Below, piece after piece: positions 9,866 to 18,339 of a DNA stretch of 63,046 bases (within the stretch, counting starts at the first letter, position 1; each line of letters opens with the position of its first letter). Under the pieces are notes generated by a model. It made no database searches. It saw only the letters and a list, made by a program, of their open reading frames with translations, and was not told where the DNA came from. Origin of the DNA: Rhodospirillales bacterium (lineage in GTDB: Bacteria > Pseudomonadota > Alphaproteobacteria > Rhodospirillales > Casp-alpha2); contig JAJFII010000025.1 of assembly GCA_021775095.1 (NCBI GenBank), forward strand, positions 1 through 63,046, written 5' to 3'. Position numbers and translations under genes: made by a program.

Positions 9866-10062
9866 CCCCCTCTGTCTGGGAACCTGAAAGATTCACTTCC
9901 CCCAACGCGGGGCCAGCTTACATCTTCGGTGGAGCAAAGCGCCCTTCGGCACTACTGCCCACTTTCCAGAGTCTCATCTCATTGCGGTCCTGAAGCCTGA
10001 GAGTTTCCGGGGCGGTTGCTCCTTCGGCGTCGACACAGGTCAGGTGTCGAGCTCTCCCACAA
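9866..10062 (-). promoter_or_regulatory. Tandem glycine riboswitch (two aptamers)
   Basis: On the minus strand the leader of gcvT contains two glycine aptamers. The first (about 10062-9973) begins GGGAGAG, has the core GCCGAAGGAGCAAC, and ends ACTCTCAGGC followed by GGACCG. The second (about 9970-9866) has CACCGAAG, ends TCTTTCAGGT and closes with GACAGAGGGGG. These are the conserved positions of the gcvT-type riboswitch, which senses glycine and in most bacteria turns on glycine cleavage. Only about 23 bases separate it from the upstream SCO1-like gene, so the promoter probably lies inside that gene or the operon receives read-through. Confidence 0.94.
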
Positions 10063-10085
10063 TGGTCAACTGAGAGAATAAATGT

Positions 10086-10796
10086 TCATCGTCGGACTAT
10101 CCCATGGTTGCCCATAGGCGTCAACTGAAGTCGAACCTGGTCACGGATATTTTTGCCAACCAATTTTTCTTTGACCACACGGGCGATTTTTTCAGGCGCC
10201 GTATTATGGGGGAAAAGGGTTATAAATTCACCCATCGGACCCATTAGGAACGTCAGGGAAGAATGATTTACCAGATAATCCTCAGGTGCCAATTTATCGG
10301 TTATCACCTTACTCCGATGGACCCGAAATGATTTTGATACGGCGCGTATTTGCTGTTCGGTTCCGGTCAATGCGAGGATCCGCGGATCAAAGGTTTCGAC
10401 AAATTCTTTTAACAGGGCCGGCCTGTCGCGCTTGGGATCGACGGTTATAAAAAGCGGCTGAACTCCAGTGGCCGCGTCGCCCAGGATATCCATGGATTGG
10501 GCAATAATGGACATATCTAGCGGGCAAATATCCGGACAATAGGTGTAGCCAAAAAAGATCAACAGATATTTGCCGCGAAAATCCCGGTCCGTCCGCACCT
10601 GGCGATTGTGATCGGTCAGGGAAAACGGGCCACCAAAGAGCTTGGAGAGCTGGGGCACAGGGCCAACCGACGTTGTGTTTGCATCGGCTGTGTGAGCCGG
10701 TGCCGCACCGGGATCGGCCGGCGCTGCCGGACCCATCAGCAACACCCAGGCGGACAAGCCAGATAGGGCAAGAAGCCGGCAAATCGGTCGTCTCAC
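10086..10796 (-). CDS. SCO1/SenC family copper metallochaperone
   Basis: A 236-residue exported protein with an N-terminal signal/anchor and a thioredoxin-like fold. The copper-binding CPDIC motif (Cys 87, Cys 91) and distal His 178 (VNHSS) are intact. SCO proteins deliver copper to the CuA centre of cytochrome c oxidase or keep its cysteines reduced. The likely client is the aa3 oxidase encoded about 30 kb away (41.2-45.2 kb). It is transcribed with the Cys-containing secreted proteins immediately upstream and ends just before the glycine riboswitch. Confidence 0.93.
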   Translation of the reverse strand: MRRPICRLLALSGLSAWVLLMGPAAPADPGAAPAHTADANTTSVGPVPQLSKLFGGPFSLTDHNRQVRTDRDFRGKYLLIFFGYTYCPDICPLDMSIIAQSMDILGDAATGVQPLFITVDPKRDRPALLKEFVETFDPRILALTGTEQQIRAVSKSFRVHRSKVITDKLAPEDYLVNHSSLTFLMGPMGEFITLFPHNTAPEKIARVVKEKLVGKNIRDQVRLQLTPMGNHGIVRR

Positions 10797-10800
10797 GGTG

Positions 10801-11319
10801 TTATTCCGGTGGTGGTTTCAGGCCCGGAATTCCAAATACACCGCCGACGTTGAGTTCGTTTATAACGGCAACGTCATGGCGAAACCACTCGTTGGCTTTT
10901 TTGCCCGGGTTGGACTTAGCCCAGTTCTTTGAAAAACCGTTCGCCCGTCCCCATTTGCCATCAGGCGCCAGGCGTTTAAATTGCAGGGCAAAAACCGGCA
11001 TGTGCGCGGTTTTAATCATCAATCCGTCGGCGACGATACGTTTGCCGCAAAACGCCAGCAGGTCGGCTGACGCACCGGCAAAAATGTCAAAGTTTTTGAT
11101 CGCCAGTATCAGTTCGCCGTCGTCCTTGAGCAAACCGAGCTGGCGTTTGCCGGCACCACAGTTTTCTGGACAGTTTCCCGATAGTTCACAGGCAATGTCG
11201 ACAACTTTGGCTTCGAACCGGGCTTTCTTTTCACCGTCAATTCCCCATTCTTCGGCGCCATAGGCGGCGGACGAGACAACCAATGCAGCGGCAAAGGAAA
11301 TCAGTTTTTTGATGTTCAT
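10801..11319 (-). CDS. Secreted cysteine-containing protein of unknown function
   Basis: A 172-residue protein with a clear signal peptide (cleavage near AYG-AEE, residue 22). The mature part contains a cysteine cluster CELSGNCPENC and one further Cys in FCGK, suggesting disulfides or metal binding. I do not recognise the family. It ends four bases before the SCO1-like gene begins and follows another secreted Cys-containing protein by four bases, so the three are very probably one operon. A link to copper or heme handling is inferred from that context alone. Confidence 0.7.
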   Translation of the reverse strand: MNIKKLISFAAALVVSSAAYGAEEWGIDGEKKARFEAKVVDIACELSGNCPENCGAGKRQLGLLKDDGELILAIKNFDIFAGASADLLAFCGKRIVADGLMIKTAHMPVFALQFKRLAPDGKWGRANGFSKNWAKSNPGKKANEWFRHDVAVINELNVGGVFGIPGLKPPPE

Positions 11320-11323
11320 GGGA

Positions 11324-11758
11324 TTATTCTCCGAACGGCTGGATGCCGTAATCTTCGTGCGTCAGATTGACCACGCCCTGGTCATCGGCCACTTGGGTTA
11401 CAAACAGATATTTGACGCCGTCGCGTTCATACAGGTCGCCCTTGACCGTGACCTTATGAGATTGAATTTTTAAGGTTGCCGGGTCGGCGACATTATTGCC
11501 TTCGCCTTCCAGCTTAAGGACAACATAAACGCTCCCATCTTCACCCAGGACACTGACCGGAATGCCGCCAACGGCACACCAGACGGCACATTGATGGTGG
11601 GCGGTTCCTTCGGCATACATGATTTCCGTGATATAACACCAGGTATCGATGATTTCACCGGTCACATTGACTCGCTTCGGGACGGCTGCCTGGACCTGCA
11701 AACTGATGCCGATGCTTAAAAACGCCGTTAATCCAACGGACATAATAAGTCGTTTCAA
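11324..11758 (-). CDS. Secreted protein with conserved Cys/His segment, unknown function
   Basis: About 144 residues with a signal peptide ending near VQA-AVPK. I chose the TTG start at 11758 because AGGGGAGATC lies just upstream; an ATG 12 bases further in is the alternative, and a longer frame back to 11818 has no ribosome-binding site. The mature protein contains a striking segment DTWCY, then HHQCAVWCAVGGIPV, which looks like a metal- or heme-binding patch. A beta-rich OB-like remainder follows. It heads the small operon with the next secreted protein and SCO1. Function unknown. Confidence 0.72.
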   Translation of the reverse strand: MKRLIMSVGLTAFLSIGISLQVQAAVPKRVNVTGEIIDTWCYITEIMYAEGTAHHQCAVWCAVGGIPVSVLGEDGSVYVVLKLEGEGNNVADPATLKIQSHKVTVKGDLYERDGVKYLFVTQVADDQGVVNLTHEDYGIQPFGE

Positions 11759-11960
11759 AAGATCTCCCCTTTTTAATCTGTCTATCCGCAAGTGCTGATT
11801 GATGCCATTGCCCGGCAAATCAGCAGGTGTCCGATCATAACAAATTCACGGTCGACGGATAGGCAATGATCATCAAGTTCTCGTGTGCGGATTGTCGGCC
11901 GCACGGGCGTGTTTGTATGCCGTGGGCCCGATAAACGGCGGTTGTTAGGCTCAGCAGGCC

Positions 11961-12548
11961 CTAATTGGTGCGCTGCTTGCGACGGATGCGGTTTTCCTGC
12001 AATTGCTCACGCGTCAGAATAAATCCGCCGTAGATAAGATAATCCTTGCCGGTCAATTCAGGATTGATGTCCAAAGTCAGGACATTGGCTTGGTTTCGGA
12101 AATTGAATTTTGTGCGATTGCCGGAAAAGTCGACGGCCACTTCATATTTTTTTCGTTGAAGAACATTTTTATCGAGATCGGTAAGGCTGATGAAATAGGG
12201 GTAAATGGCTTTTTTGGAGGTATTCGCCGGACCCCGGCTGGCAATAAAATTGAAAATCACCTCGACGTCCATGGTTCCCGTCATCGTCTTTTCGTCAATC
12301 TTGGTTAAACACCCGATACTCATATTGTCTATTTGACCTTCCACGTCCACATCCGTCAGATCTCGGCCACCACCGTCCACATAACGAACCAAATTTGCCG
12401 CCTCCGCCAGGACCCAATAGTCGGGGCAGGCCAATATGATCGGATCAGAGAACAGACCGGTTACTTTCTCCGTGGCGGCGCAACCTCCGAGCACGCCGAG
12501 AGTTGCGATGGCCAGCACCAGTTTTCGAAAGCGATTAAATGGGGTCAT
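11961..12548 (-). CDS. Outer-membrane-type lipoprotein, unknown function
   Basis: A 195-residue protein with a lipoprotein signal ending LGVLGGC (Cys 23). The mature protein contains two more cysteines and a beta-rich region. No family is recognised with confidence. It is transcribed toward the SCO1 group but separated from it by about 200 bases. Its start lies about 130 bases downstream (minus strand) of a strong intrinsic terminator and a possible structured leader RNA, so its expression may be controlled by attenuation. Confidence 0.72.
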   Translation of the reverse strand: MTPFNRFRKLVLAIATLGVLGGCAATEKVTGLFSDPIILACPDYWVLAEAANLVRYVDGGGRDLTDVDVEGQIDNMSIGCLTKIDEKTMTGTMDVEVIFNFIASRGPANTSKKAIYPYFISLTDLDKNVLQRKKYEVAVDFSGNRTKFNFRNQANVLTLDINPELTGKDYLIYGGFILTREQLQENRIRRKQRTN

Positions 12549-12676
12549 GAACGGTTCTTCCGAATTTTTGCCTGAATGTAAACAGTGCCTGGTGGCGGCG
12601 TCCGCAGATTCTAGGTTATGGTGTAAGGTCCAGCAAGACCCAGAACTGATAATCTGTAAATTGAGGATTTTTGGGC

Positions 12677-12718
12677 AAAAAAACGCCCCGCGCTGTTAAC
12701 TGTTGCGGGACGGGGCGT
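12677..12718 (-). terminator. Intrinsic terminator, minus strand
   Basis: Stem ACGCCCCG (12683-12690) pairs with CGGGGCGT (12711-12718). On the minus strand it is followed by a run of seven Ts (seven As at 12677-12683). There is no minus-strand protein gene upstream of it, so it ends either a small RNA or the leader of the lipoprotein gene at 12548. Confidence 0.75.
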
Positions 12719-12737
12719 GGAAAAATGTCTGGTCAAC

Positions 12738-12842
12738 GGGCACCTTTCCCGCCAAGTTCAGAGGTGTCTGCCATAGGGATGGCGATAAATTGGCATTTTG
12801 CCGCAGAAAAATTCGACACGCAAAATCTTTTCTGCGGTGCCC
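12738..12842 (-). ncRNA. Candidate structured leader RNA or small RNA
   Basis: On the minus strand GGGCA (12842-12838) can close with TGCCC (12742-12738). Inside are a perfect ten-base-pair stem CCGCAGAAAA/TTTTCTGCGG (12837-12828 with 12810-12801), a GCCAT/ATGGC hairpin (12783-12770) and a small CAGA/TCTG hairpin. The intrinsic terminator follows 20 bases later. An enclosed multi-stem domain, then a terminator, then a gene is the layout of an attenuating riboswitch or a free sRNA. It matches no RNA class I can name. The same stems could form on the plus strand, but the T-run favours minus. Confidence 0.5.
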
Positions 12843-12970
12843 TTTGATGTGTGAGTTGGAGGCTTGATTACAGGGACCCGAAAATCGTTTTTTTGCGGTT
12901 AGCGGGTTCGGTCAGACTGGGTTCAATCAGACAATGTTTATTTGCATTGCAAAGGTATTTAACGTCTTCG

Positions 12971-14473
12971 ATGAAACCGCATTCTTCTACCGAAATTGGC
13001 TTTTGGGAAGTTTCTGCTTCCAGTGGTGACCTGTATTGGTCCGATGAGGTCTATCGAATTCACGGGCTCGAGCCGGGTACCGAAATAGATGTCGATGCGG
13101 CCATATCCGCCTATCATCCAGATGACCGAATGTGTGTCCGTGAACACCTGAGACTGGCTTTTGAAGAGAAACAAAATTATCATTTTGTCCTCCGCCTTAT
13201 GCGAAGCGATGGCAAACAGCGGTATGTTTTTTCAACGGGAATTGTCAGGCGTAATCAGGACGGAGAAGTTCAGGCACTGATTGGCACATTCGAAGATATT
13301 ACCGAACGAAAACGCACGGAAGATGCACTTGTCGTATCAGAAAAAAATTTTCGCAATGTTGTCGAACAGGCTGGCGACGCGATGTTCGTCATTGAACCGT
13401 CAAATGGTCGATTTGTCGACGTTAACATTCAAGCCTGCTGCTCTTTAGGGTATTCCCGAGATCAACTGCTTGCGCTGTGTGTACCGGATATAGATGTTGA
13501 GTTTCCGATCGAAACCTTCGAAGCGCAAATGAGTTCCCTTGAACGCGATACACCCTTGACGTTTGAGAGTACCCACCTGCGCAAGGATGGCTCTGTTTTT
13601 CCCGTCGAAATCCGTGTCGGTCTGGTTGAATTGCAAGATGGCATCCGACTGCTGGCAATGGTCAGAGATATTACGGAACGTAAGCGGGCGGAAAAACAAT
13701 TAAGGGATGCCCATGAGGAACTGGAACATAAAATTCTGGAACGGACGGCTGAACTGGAAAAAGCGCGGGACGAAGCGGAAGCCGCCAACATAGCAAAATC
13801 CCACCTGATCACGACCATGAGCCACGAACTGAGAACACCTTTGACATCGATTGTCGGGTCGCTCCGTTTGTTAATGTCGGACCATACGGAAATTGATGCA
13901 GCGACCCGGGAAAACCTCATAGAAATGGCATGGCGTAACAGCGACCGCCTGGCCAACCTGGTAAATGATATTGTCGTTATTGAACGGCTCGAGGCTGGTG
14001 TTATTAAACCTCAAATGCAACAAGTGGATTTGAAAATGCTGGTCCAGGAATCCGTCGCATTGGAGCAGGGATATGCAATGGAAAAAAATATAACGCTGGT
14101 CGTCGCGGAGATGGCAGCGGACGTTCATGTTCTTGGTGAAAACAAACGATTGTTGCAAGTGATGGCAAACCTGCTCTCCAATGCCTGCAAATTTTCACCG
14201 ACCGGCGAAACCGTAACCATCTCATTAACCCAAAACAAAAATACGGCGAAGGTCAGCGTCTCGGATAACGGTTCGGGAATCCCTGACGGACTCCGCGGCA
14301 ATATCTTTGGCAAATATGTACGAGGCGAAAACACAGATACCCGCAACACCGGAGGGGCGGGCCTTGGTCTTAGCATTTCCAAGTCAATTGTTGAAATGCA
14401 TAACGGAAAAATTGGTTTTGAGGCAAACGATGGTGGCGGAACGACATTTTATTTCACCTTGCCACGGGCCTGA
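12971..14473 (+). CDS. PAS-domain sensor histidine kinase (orphan)
   Basis: About 500 residues from the ATG at 12971 (MKPHSSTE); an upstream GTG at 12851 would add an unlikely 40-residue leader. The order is PAS/PAC (about 8-115, ending GTFEDITERK), a second PAS/PAC (about 125-238), a coiled coil, HisKA with MSHELRTP (His about 285), and HATPase with N box NLLSNACKF, DNGSGIP and GGAGLGLSISK. There are no membrane segments, so it is a cytoplasmic sensor. No response regulator adjoins it; the TRAP transporter operon lies downstream on the same strand, but a functional link is only a suggestion. Confidence 0.9.
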   Translation: MKPHSSTEIGFWEVSASSGDLYWSDEVYRIHGLEPGTEIDVDAAISAYHPDDRMCVREHLRLAFEEKQNYHFVLRLMRSDGKQRYVFSTGIVRRNQDGEVQALIGTFEDITERKRTEDALVVSEKNFRNVVEQAGDAMFVIEPSNGRFVDVNIQACCSLGYSRDQLLALCVPDIDVEFPIETFEAQMSSLERDTPLTFESTHLRKDGSVFPVEIRVGLVELQDGIRLLAMVRDITERKRAEKQLRDAHEELEHKILERTAELEKARDEAEAANIAKSHLITTMSHELRTPLTSIVGSLRLLMSDHTEIDAATRENLIEMAWRNSDRLANLVNDIVVIERLEAGVIKPQMQQVDLKMLVQESVALEQGYAMEKNITLVVAEMAADVHVLGENKRLLQVMANLLSNACKFSPTGETVTISLTQNKNTAKVSVSDNGSGIPDGLRGNIFGKYVRGENTDTRNTGGAGLGLSISKSIVEMHNGKIGFEANDGGGTTFYFTLPRA

Positions 14474-14888
14474 GCGCTTAATATCTGGATGTCGTGTTAA
14501 TAGATTTAAAAACCATTTAATTAAATCCAAAATTGTATTTGCGAACCAGTCGTTCATGCGATTCGCCGTAATTCCGCCATTGTCGACTCCGGTTTTCGCT
14601 CCTGACGCCGTTGTGACAATCCCGAGATTCTACGTCTTGCCGTTTCCCGGGGTAATCGCCTTGACGCGGAAGTCCGAAAAAGCACTTGCGGACTTCGTCC
14701 CAATGTCGAAAGATACCGATGCTTTCAGATCGTGTCTGTGGCCTTTATGCATTGTGCGGGCAATTCTGAGAGTTGGAATCCATCGAGAGAGTTTATCTTT
14801 CACTCGAAACCCCAATAAGAAAGTCTGTTGAATTCGGGATATTATGCGGATTCCAAAACAATTTGGTCCACATAGGGAGAAAATGATT
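14474..14888 (+). other. Non-coding stretch before the TRAP operon
   Basis: About 415 bases without a convincing gene. It contains an eight-base-pair hairpin GAAGTCCG/CGGACTTC (14669-14676 with 14689-14696) without a T-run, and the leader of the TRAP binding-protein gene. The promoter of the TRAP operon probably lies here, but no clear -35/-10 pair could be picked. Confidence 0.4.
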
Positions 14889-16001
14889 ATGGCTAAGCAA
14901 GAAACAAAAGTTGGTCGTCGAAAGTTCCTCAAGGGCGGTGCACTGGCTGCCGGTGCCGCAGCAGGCACATTGGCGGCGCCAAACCTGGCGTTGGCAGCGC
15001 CGAAAGTCCTTAAAGTGCAGGCTGCCTGGGGCGGCGGGATTTTCCTGGAGAATGCCAAAAGTTATGTTGATCGGGTCCATGCCATGGCCGGTAAGGATTT
15101 GCGAATCGATTTGTTGTCGGTGAACTCGGTTGTTAAAACCAGCCAGATGCAGGATGCGGTTCATCGTGGGGTCCTGGATGGTGCCCATTATGTGCCAGCC
15201 TATTGGTATTCCAAGTCCAAAGCCGCGTCGTTGTTTGGGACGGGTCCGTGTTTTGGTTGGTCAGCCCAGGAAATGCTGGGTTGGATTCACTACGGCGGTG
15301 GCATCGAACTGTTTAATGAGTTGATGGGTGGTTTGGGCCTCAATCTGGTCAGTTTCTTTAACAGCCCGATGCCGGCGCAGCCGTTGGGTTGGTTCAAAGA
15401 ACAAATCAAAGATGCGTCCCAGTTGAAGGGTTTGAAATATCGAACCGTTGGTCTGGCTGCCGACGTGCTTCTGGAAATGGGCATGTCTGTAGTGCAATTA
15501 CCAGGCGGTGAAATTCAACCGGCCATGAAGTCCGGCCTGATTGACGCGGCGGAGTTTAACAATCCGACGTCGGACCGCGATTTTGGCATGCAGGATGTTT
15601 CCAAACACTACCACTTGGCCAGTTTTCACCAGTCCCAGGAAGCGTTTGAAATCACCTTCAACAAAAAAATGTATGATAAGTTGCCGACGGAACATCAGAA
15701 CATTCTGAGGATTGCGTCGGAAGCGGAAAACTCCAATTTTTATTGGCACAACACGCTCCGTTATGCAGACGATCTTATCAATCTGAAGGAAAAAAGCGGG
15801 GTCAATGTTTACCGGACGCCGGATTCCGTCATGGTCGAGCAGCTGAAGGCCTGGGATATTGTTGTTGATCGTATTTCCAAAGAGGATCCGTTCTTCGCAA
15901 AAGTCGTGGAATCGCAAAAAACCTATGCCAAAAAAGTCATGAATTACCTGCTGTTAAACCAGCCGGACTATGGCTTGGCCTACAAACATTACTTCGGTTG
16001 A
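14889..16001 (+). CDS. TRAP transporter substrate-binding protein, DctP family
   Basis: A 370-residue periplasmic binding protein with a twin-arginine signal (GRRKFLKGG, then an Ala-rich stretch to ALAAPK). GGGAG nine bases upstream supports the ATG at 14889. The body belongs to the DctP-like family often annotated as mannitol/chloroaromatic or 2-oxo-acid binding (LPGGEIQPAMKSGLIDAAEFNNPTSD). It captures the ligand for the DctQ/DctM permease encoded downstream. The ligand cannot be fixed from sequence, but the downstream amidase hints at an amide or organic acid. Confidence 0.92.
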   Translation: MAKQETKVGRRKFLKGGALAAGAAAGTLAAPNLALAAPKVLKVQAAWGGGIFLENAKSYVDRVHAMAGKDLRIDLLSVNSVVKTSQMQDAVHRGVLDGAHYVPAYWYSKSKAASLFGTGPCFGWSAQEMLGWIHYGGGIELFNELMGGLGLNLVSFFNSPMPAQPLGWFKEQIKDASQLKGLKYRTVGLAADVLLEMGMSVVQLPGGEIQPAMKSGLIDAAEFNNPTSDRDFGMQDVSKHYHLASFHQSQEAFEITFNKKMYDKLPTEHQNILRIASEAENSNFYWHNTLRYADDLINLKEKSGVNVYRTPDSVMVEQLKAWDIVVDRISKEDPFFAKVVESQKTYAKKVMNYLLLNQPDYGLAYKHYFG

Positions 16002-16033
16002 AGTGGTCGAACAGGTAAATAAGTAACGCCATC

Positions 16034-16062
16034 GAGGGGTAGTCAAAGATCGGCTGCCCCTC
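16034..16062 (+). terminator. Intercistronic hairpin after the TRAP binding protein
   Basis: A nine-pair stem GAGGGGTAG/CTGCCCCTC (16034-16042 with 16054-16062), followed by CTATTTTC. A partial terminator or mRNA-stabilising hairpin here would let the binding protein be made in excess over the permeases, as is common for transporter operons. Confidence 0.5.
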
Positions 16063-16099
16063 CTATTTTCACCTTTCCCAGGGGGCAGGAGAAGCGCTA

Positions 16100-16675
16100 A
16101 TGATGTCAATTATCCACACCATCGAGAGCCTGAATATTTGGATCGGGCGGGCCTTTGGCTGGTGTATTTTGATATTAACTTTCTCTGTCGCCTATGAGGT
16201 TTTTGTCCGATACGTGCTTAATGCGCCGACCGTCTGGGCGTTTGATATGATGGTTCAGATGTATGGCGCGTTGTTTTTGATGGCCGGTGCCTATGCCCTG
16301 GCCCAAGATACCCATGTGCGCGCCGATGTGGTCTATCGCCTGTTGCCGGTTCCATGGCAGGCACGCATCGATTTTGTGTTGTATTTCATTTTCTTTTTTC
16401 CGGGCATGGTCGCCCTGGTCTGGTACGGCGCAGAAATCGCATCGGATTCCTGGCGCTACAAGGAAGTCAGTTGGAACAGCCCGGCGCGAATTCAAATTTA
16501 TTTCTTTAAAACACTGATCCCGGCAGCGGGTGCCATGTTGATCATACAAGGGTTTTCCGAATGTCTGCGGTGTGTCGTCGCCATGAAAACCGGGGTTTGG
16601 CCGGAACGAATGGAAGACGCAAAGGAAACGGAAGACATCCTGCGTCAACAGGCGGCGCTAACAACGCCGGAATAA
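16100..16675 (+). CDS. TRAP transporter small permease subunit, DctQ family
   Basis: A 191-residue protein with four membrane helices and the DctQ-typical NAPTVWAFD and WNSP(A)R segments. It forms the membrane complex with the large DctM subunit and uses an ion gradient to import the substrate delivered by the binding protein. Start is the first of two adjacent ATGs (MMS). It lies 98 bases after the binding protein and 46 bases before dctM. Confidence 0.92.
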   Translation: MMSIIHTIESLNIWIGRAFGWCILILTFSVAYEVFVRYVLNAPTVWAFDMMVQMYGALFLMAGAYALAQDTHVRADVVYRLLPVPWQARIDFVLYFIFFFPGMVALVWYGAEIASDSWRYKEVSWNSPARIQIYFFKTLIPAAGAMLIIQGFSECLRCVVAMKTGVWPERMEDAKETEDILRQQAALTTPE

Positions 16676-16721
16676 CCGACCGGTATGTTCTTTTTTATTT
16701 TTTTACGGAGCCCTTAATCGA

Positions 16722-18089
16722 ATGACGAACCCGGAAGTCGCAATTTTAATGTTGTCCTCGTTCATCGTCGTGGTGTTACTGGGGTTTCCCGTTGCTTTTA
16801 CGTTGCTCGCCATGGGCGTTGGATTTGGCTATTACGCCTATTTTGAAGCTGGCAGTATCGAGGTAATCGCCGACGCCTTTAACAACAAAATCTTTTATTT
16901 GCTCAACCAAAACACCTATTCCGTTATGGAAAACGATACCCTGGTTGCCATTCCCTTGTTCCTGTTCATGGGTTATGTGGTTGAACGGGCGAATATCGTC
17001 AACCGACTGTTCGCCGCCCTGCAAATGGCGGCCCGTAATTTGCCCGGCTCCATGGCCATCGCCGCGTTGATCACCTGTGCGGTTTTTTCGACCGCCAGCG
17101 GCATCGTCGGTGCGGTTGTCACTTTGATGGGTCTTCTCGCCTTTCCGGCCATGATGAAAGCCAATTACGACAAAGAATTTGCATCTGGTGTCATCTGCGC
17201 CGGCGGTACGTTGGGCATTCTAATCCCGCCTTCGATCATGTTGATCGTTTATGCGGCAATTGCCGAACTCTCGCCCCTGCGGTTATATGCGGCCGCCGTT
17301 ATTCCGGGATTTATGCTGGCGGGCATGTACATGGTATATGTGGTCGTCCGGGTCTTGATTAATCCGTCGATTGCCCCCAAACCGCGCCAAGAGGATATCC
17401 CTGAAGCCAAACAAATATACCTGCAGTTGTTGACCTCTTTTGTGCCGTTAACCGCGTTGATCATGTTGGTTTTGGGGTCGATTTTGGGGGGTCTTGCGAC
17501 GCCGGGTGAGGCGGCGGCAATGGGCGCGCTGGGGGCCCTTGTTTTGGCCACTGTATACCGTTCCCTCAATTGGATAATGCTTAAACAATCGGTATATTTG
17601 ACGGCCAAAACAACGGCAATGGTTTGCTGGTTGTTCGTCGGTTCGTGGACTTTCGCCTCTGTTTTTTCCTATCTCGGCGGGCACGAAGTTATTGAACTTT
17701 GGATCCTCTCGTTCGACCTGGCACCCTGGCAATTCTTGATCCTCGTGCAATTGGTCATTTTTATTCTCGGCTGGCCCCTGGAATGGTCTGAAATCCTCAT
17801 TATCTTTGTGCCGATTTTCCTGCCGATGTTGGATAACTTTGGAGTAAATCCTTACTTTTTTGCCATGCTGGTTGCGTTAAATTTGCAAACATCGTTCCTG
17901 ACGCCGCCGATGGCCATGTCGGCCTATTATTTAAAAGGCGTGTTAGGCAAAGCTATTGAATTGATGGATATTTTCCGCGGTTTGATGCCCTACTTATTGA
18001 TCGTCATCTTTTGCATGGTGCTGATGTACCAGTTCCCAGGTATCGCCCTGTGGTTACCGGATTATCTGTTTGGTGTATATGTTCCCTAG
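16722..18089 (+). CDS. TRAP transporter large permease subunit, DctM family
   Basis: A 455-residue protein with about twelve membrane segments and the DctM signatures GGTLGILIPPSI and FLTPPMAMSAYYLKG. It is the transport-catalysing subunit of the tripartite carrier. ACGGAGCCC upstream supports the start. Length and topology are normal for the family. Confidence 0.94.
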   Translation: MTNPEVAILMLSSFIVVVLLGFPVAFTLLAMGVGFGYYAYFEAGSIEVIADAFNNKIFYLLNQNTYSVMENDTLVAIPLFLFMGYVVERANIVNRLFAALQMAARNLPGSMAIAALITCAVFSTASGIVGAVVTLMGLLAFPAMMKANYDKEFASGVICAGGTLGILIPPSIMLIVYAAIAELSPLRLYAAAVIPGFMLAGMYMVYVVVRVLINPSIAPKPRQEDIPEAKQIYLQLLTSFVPLTALIMLVLGSILGGLATPGEAAAMGALGALVLATVYRSLNWIMLKQSVYLTAKTTAMVCWLFVGSWTFASVFSYLGGHEVIELWILSFDLAPWQFLILVQLVIFILGWPLEWSEILIIFVPIFLPMLDNFGVNPYFFAMLVALNLQTSFLTPPMAMSAYYLKGVLGKAIELMDIFRGLMPYLLIVIFCMVLMYQFPGIALWLPDYLFGVYVP

Positions 18090-18103
18090 GAAGGAAAATT
18101 AAA

Positions 18104-18301
18104 ATGGATGGAAAATGGGCCGAGCGGGTAGGCGGTTTGATCGGGACAGTCATGGTCGTTGCCTTTGTGCTTGGGATCGCCTACAGCATTTCGACGGGGT
18201 TTGCCGGGTTTTGGGGAGGGCTGCCTTTTTGGGTGATCAGTGTGCCCATTTTGGCCATGGTTGGTTATGACTATTGGGATTCCTGTTTGCGTAAAAAATG
18301 A
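18104..18301 (+). CDS. Small membrane protein in the TRAP operon
   Basis: A 65-residue protein with two hydrophobic segments (about 10-30 and 38-54) and a basic end. AAGGAAAATTAAA supports the ATG at 18104; a longer frame would overlap dctM. It starts 14 bases after dctM and precedes the amidase, so it is co-transcribed. Comparable short membrane proteins follow some TRAP operons, but I know of no assigned function. Confidence 0.7.
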   Translation: MDGKWAERVGGLIGTVMVVAFVLGIAYSISTGFAGFWGGLPFWVISVPILAMVGYDYWDSCLRKK

Positions 18302-18339
18302 TGTATGAAGACGACCGAGGGAAAGGATAATAATAATCT

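Noticed and set aside
12677-12842. 6S RNA or SRP RNA identity for the structured element
   Set aside because: No large central bubble flanked by long arms as in 6S RNA, and no GGAAGGAAGCAGCC-like SRP core.
12851-12970. N-terminal extension of the PAS histidine kinase from a GTG at 12851
   Set aside because: The 40 extra residues do not resemble a domain, the GTG lacks a ribosome-binding site, and the DNA adjoins the candidate structured RNA.
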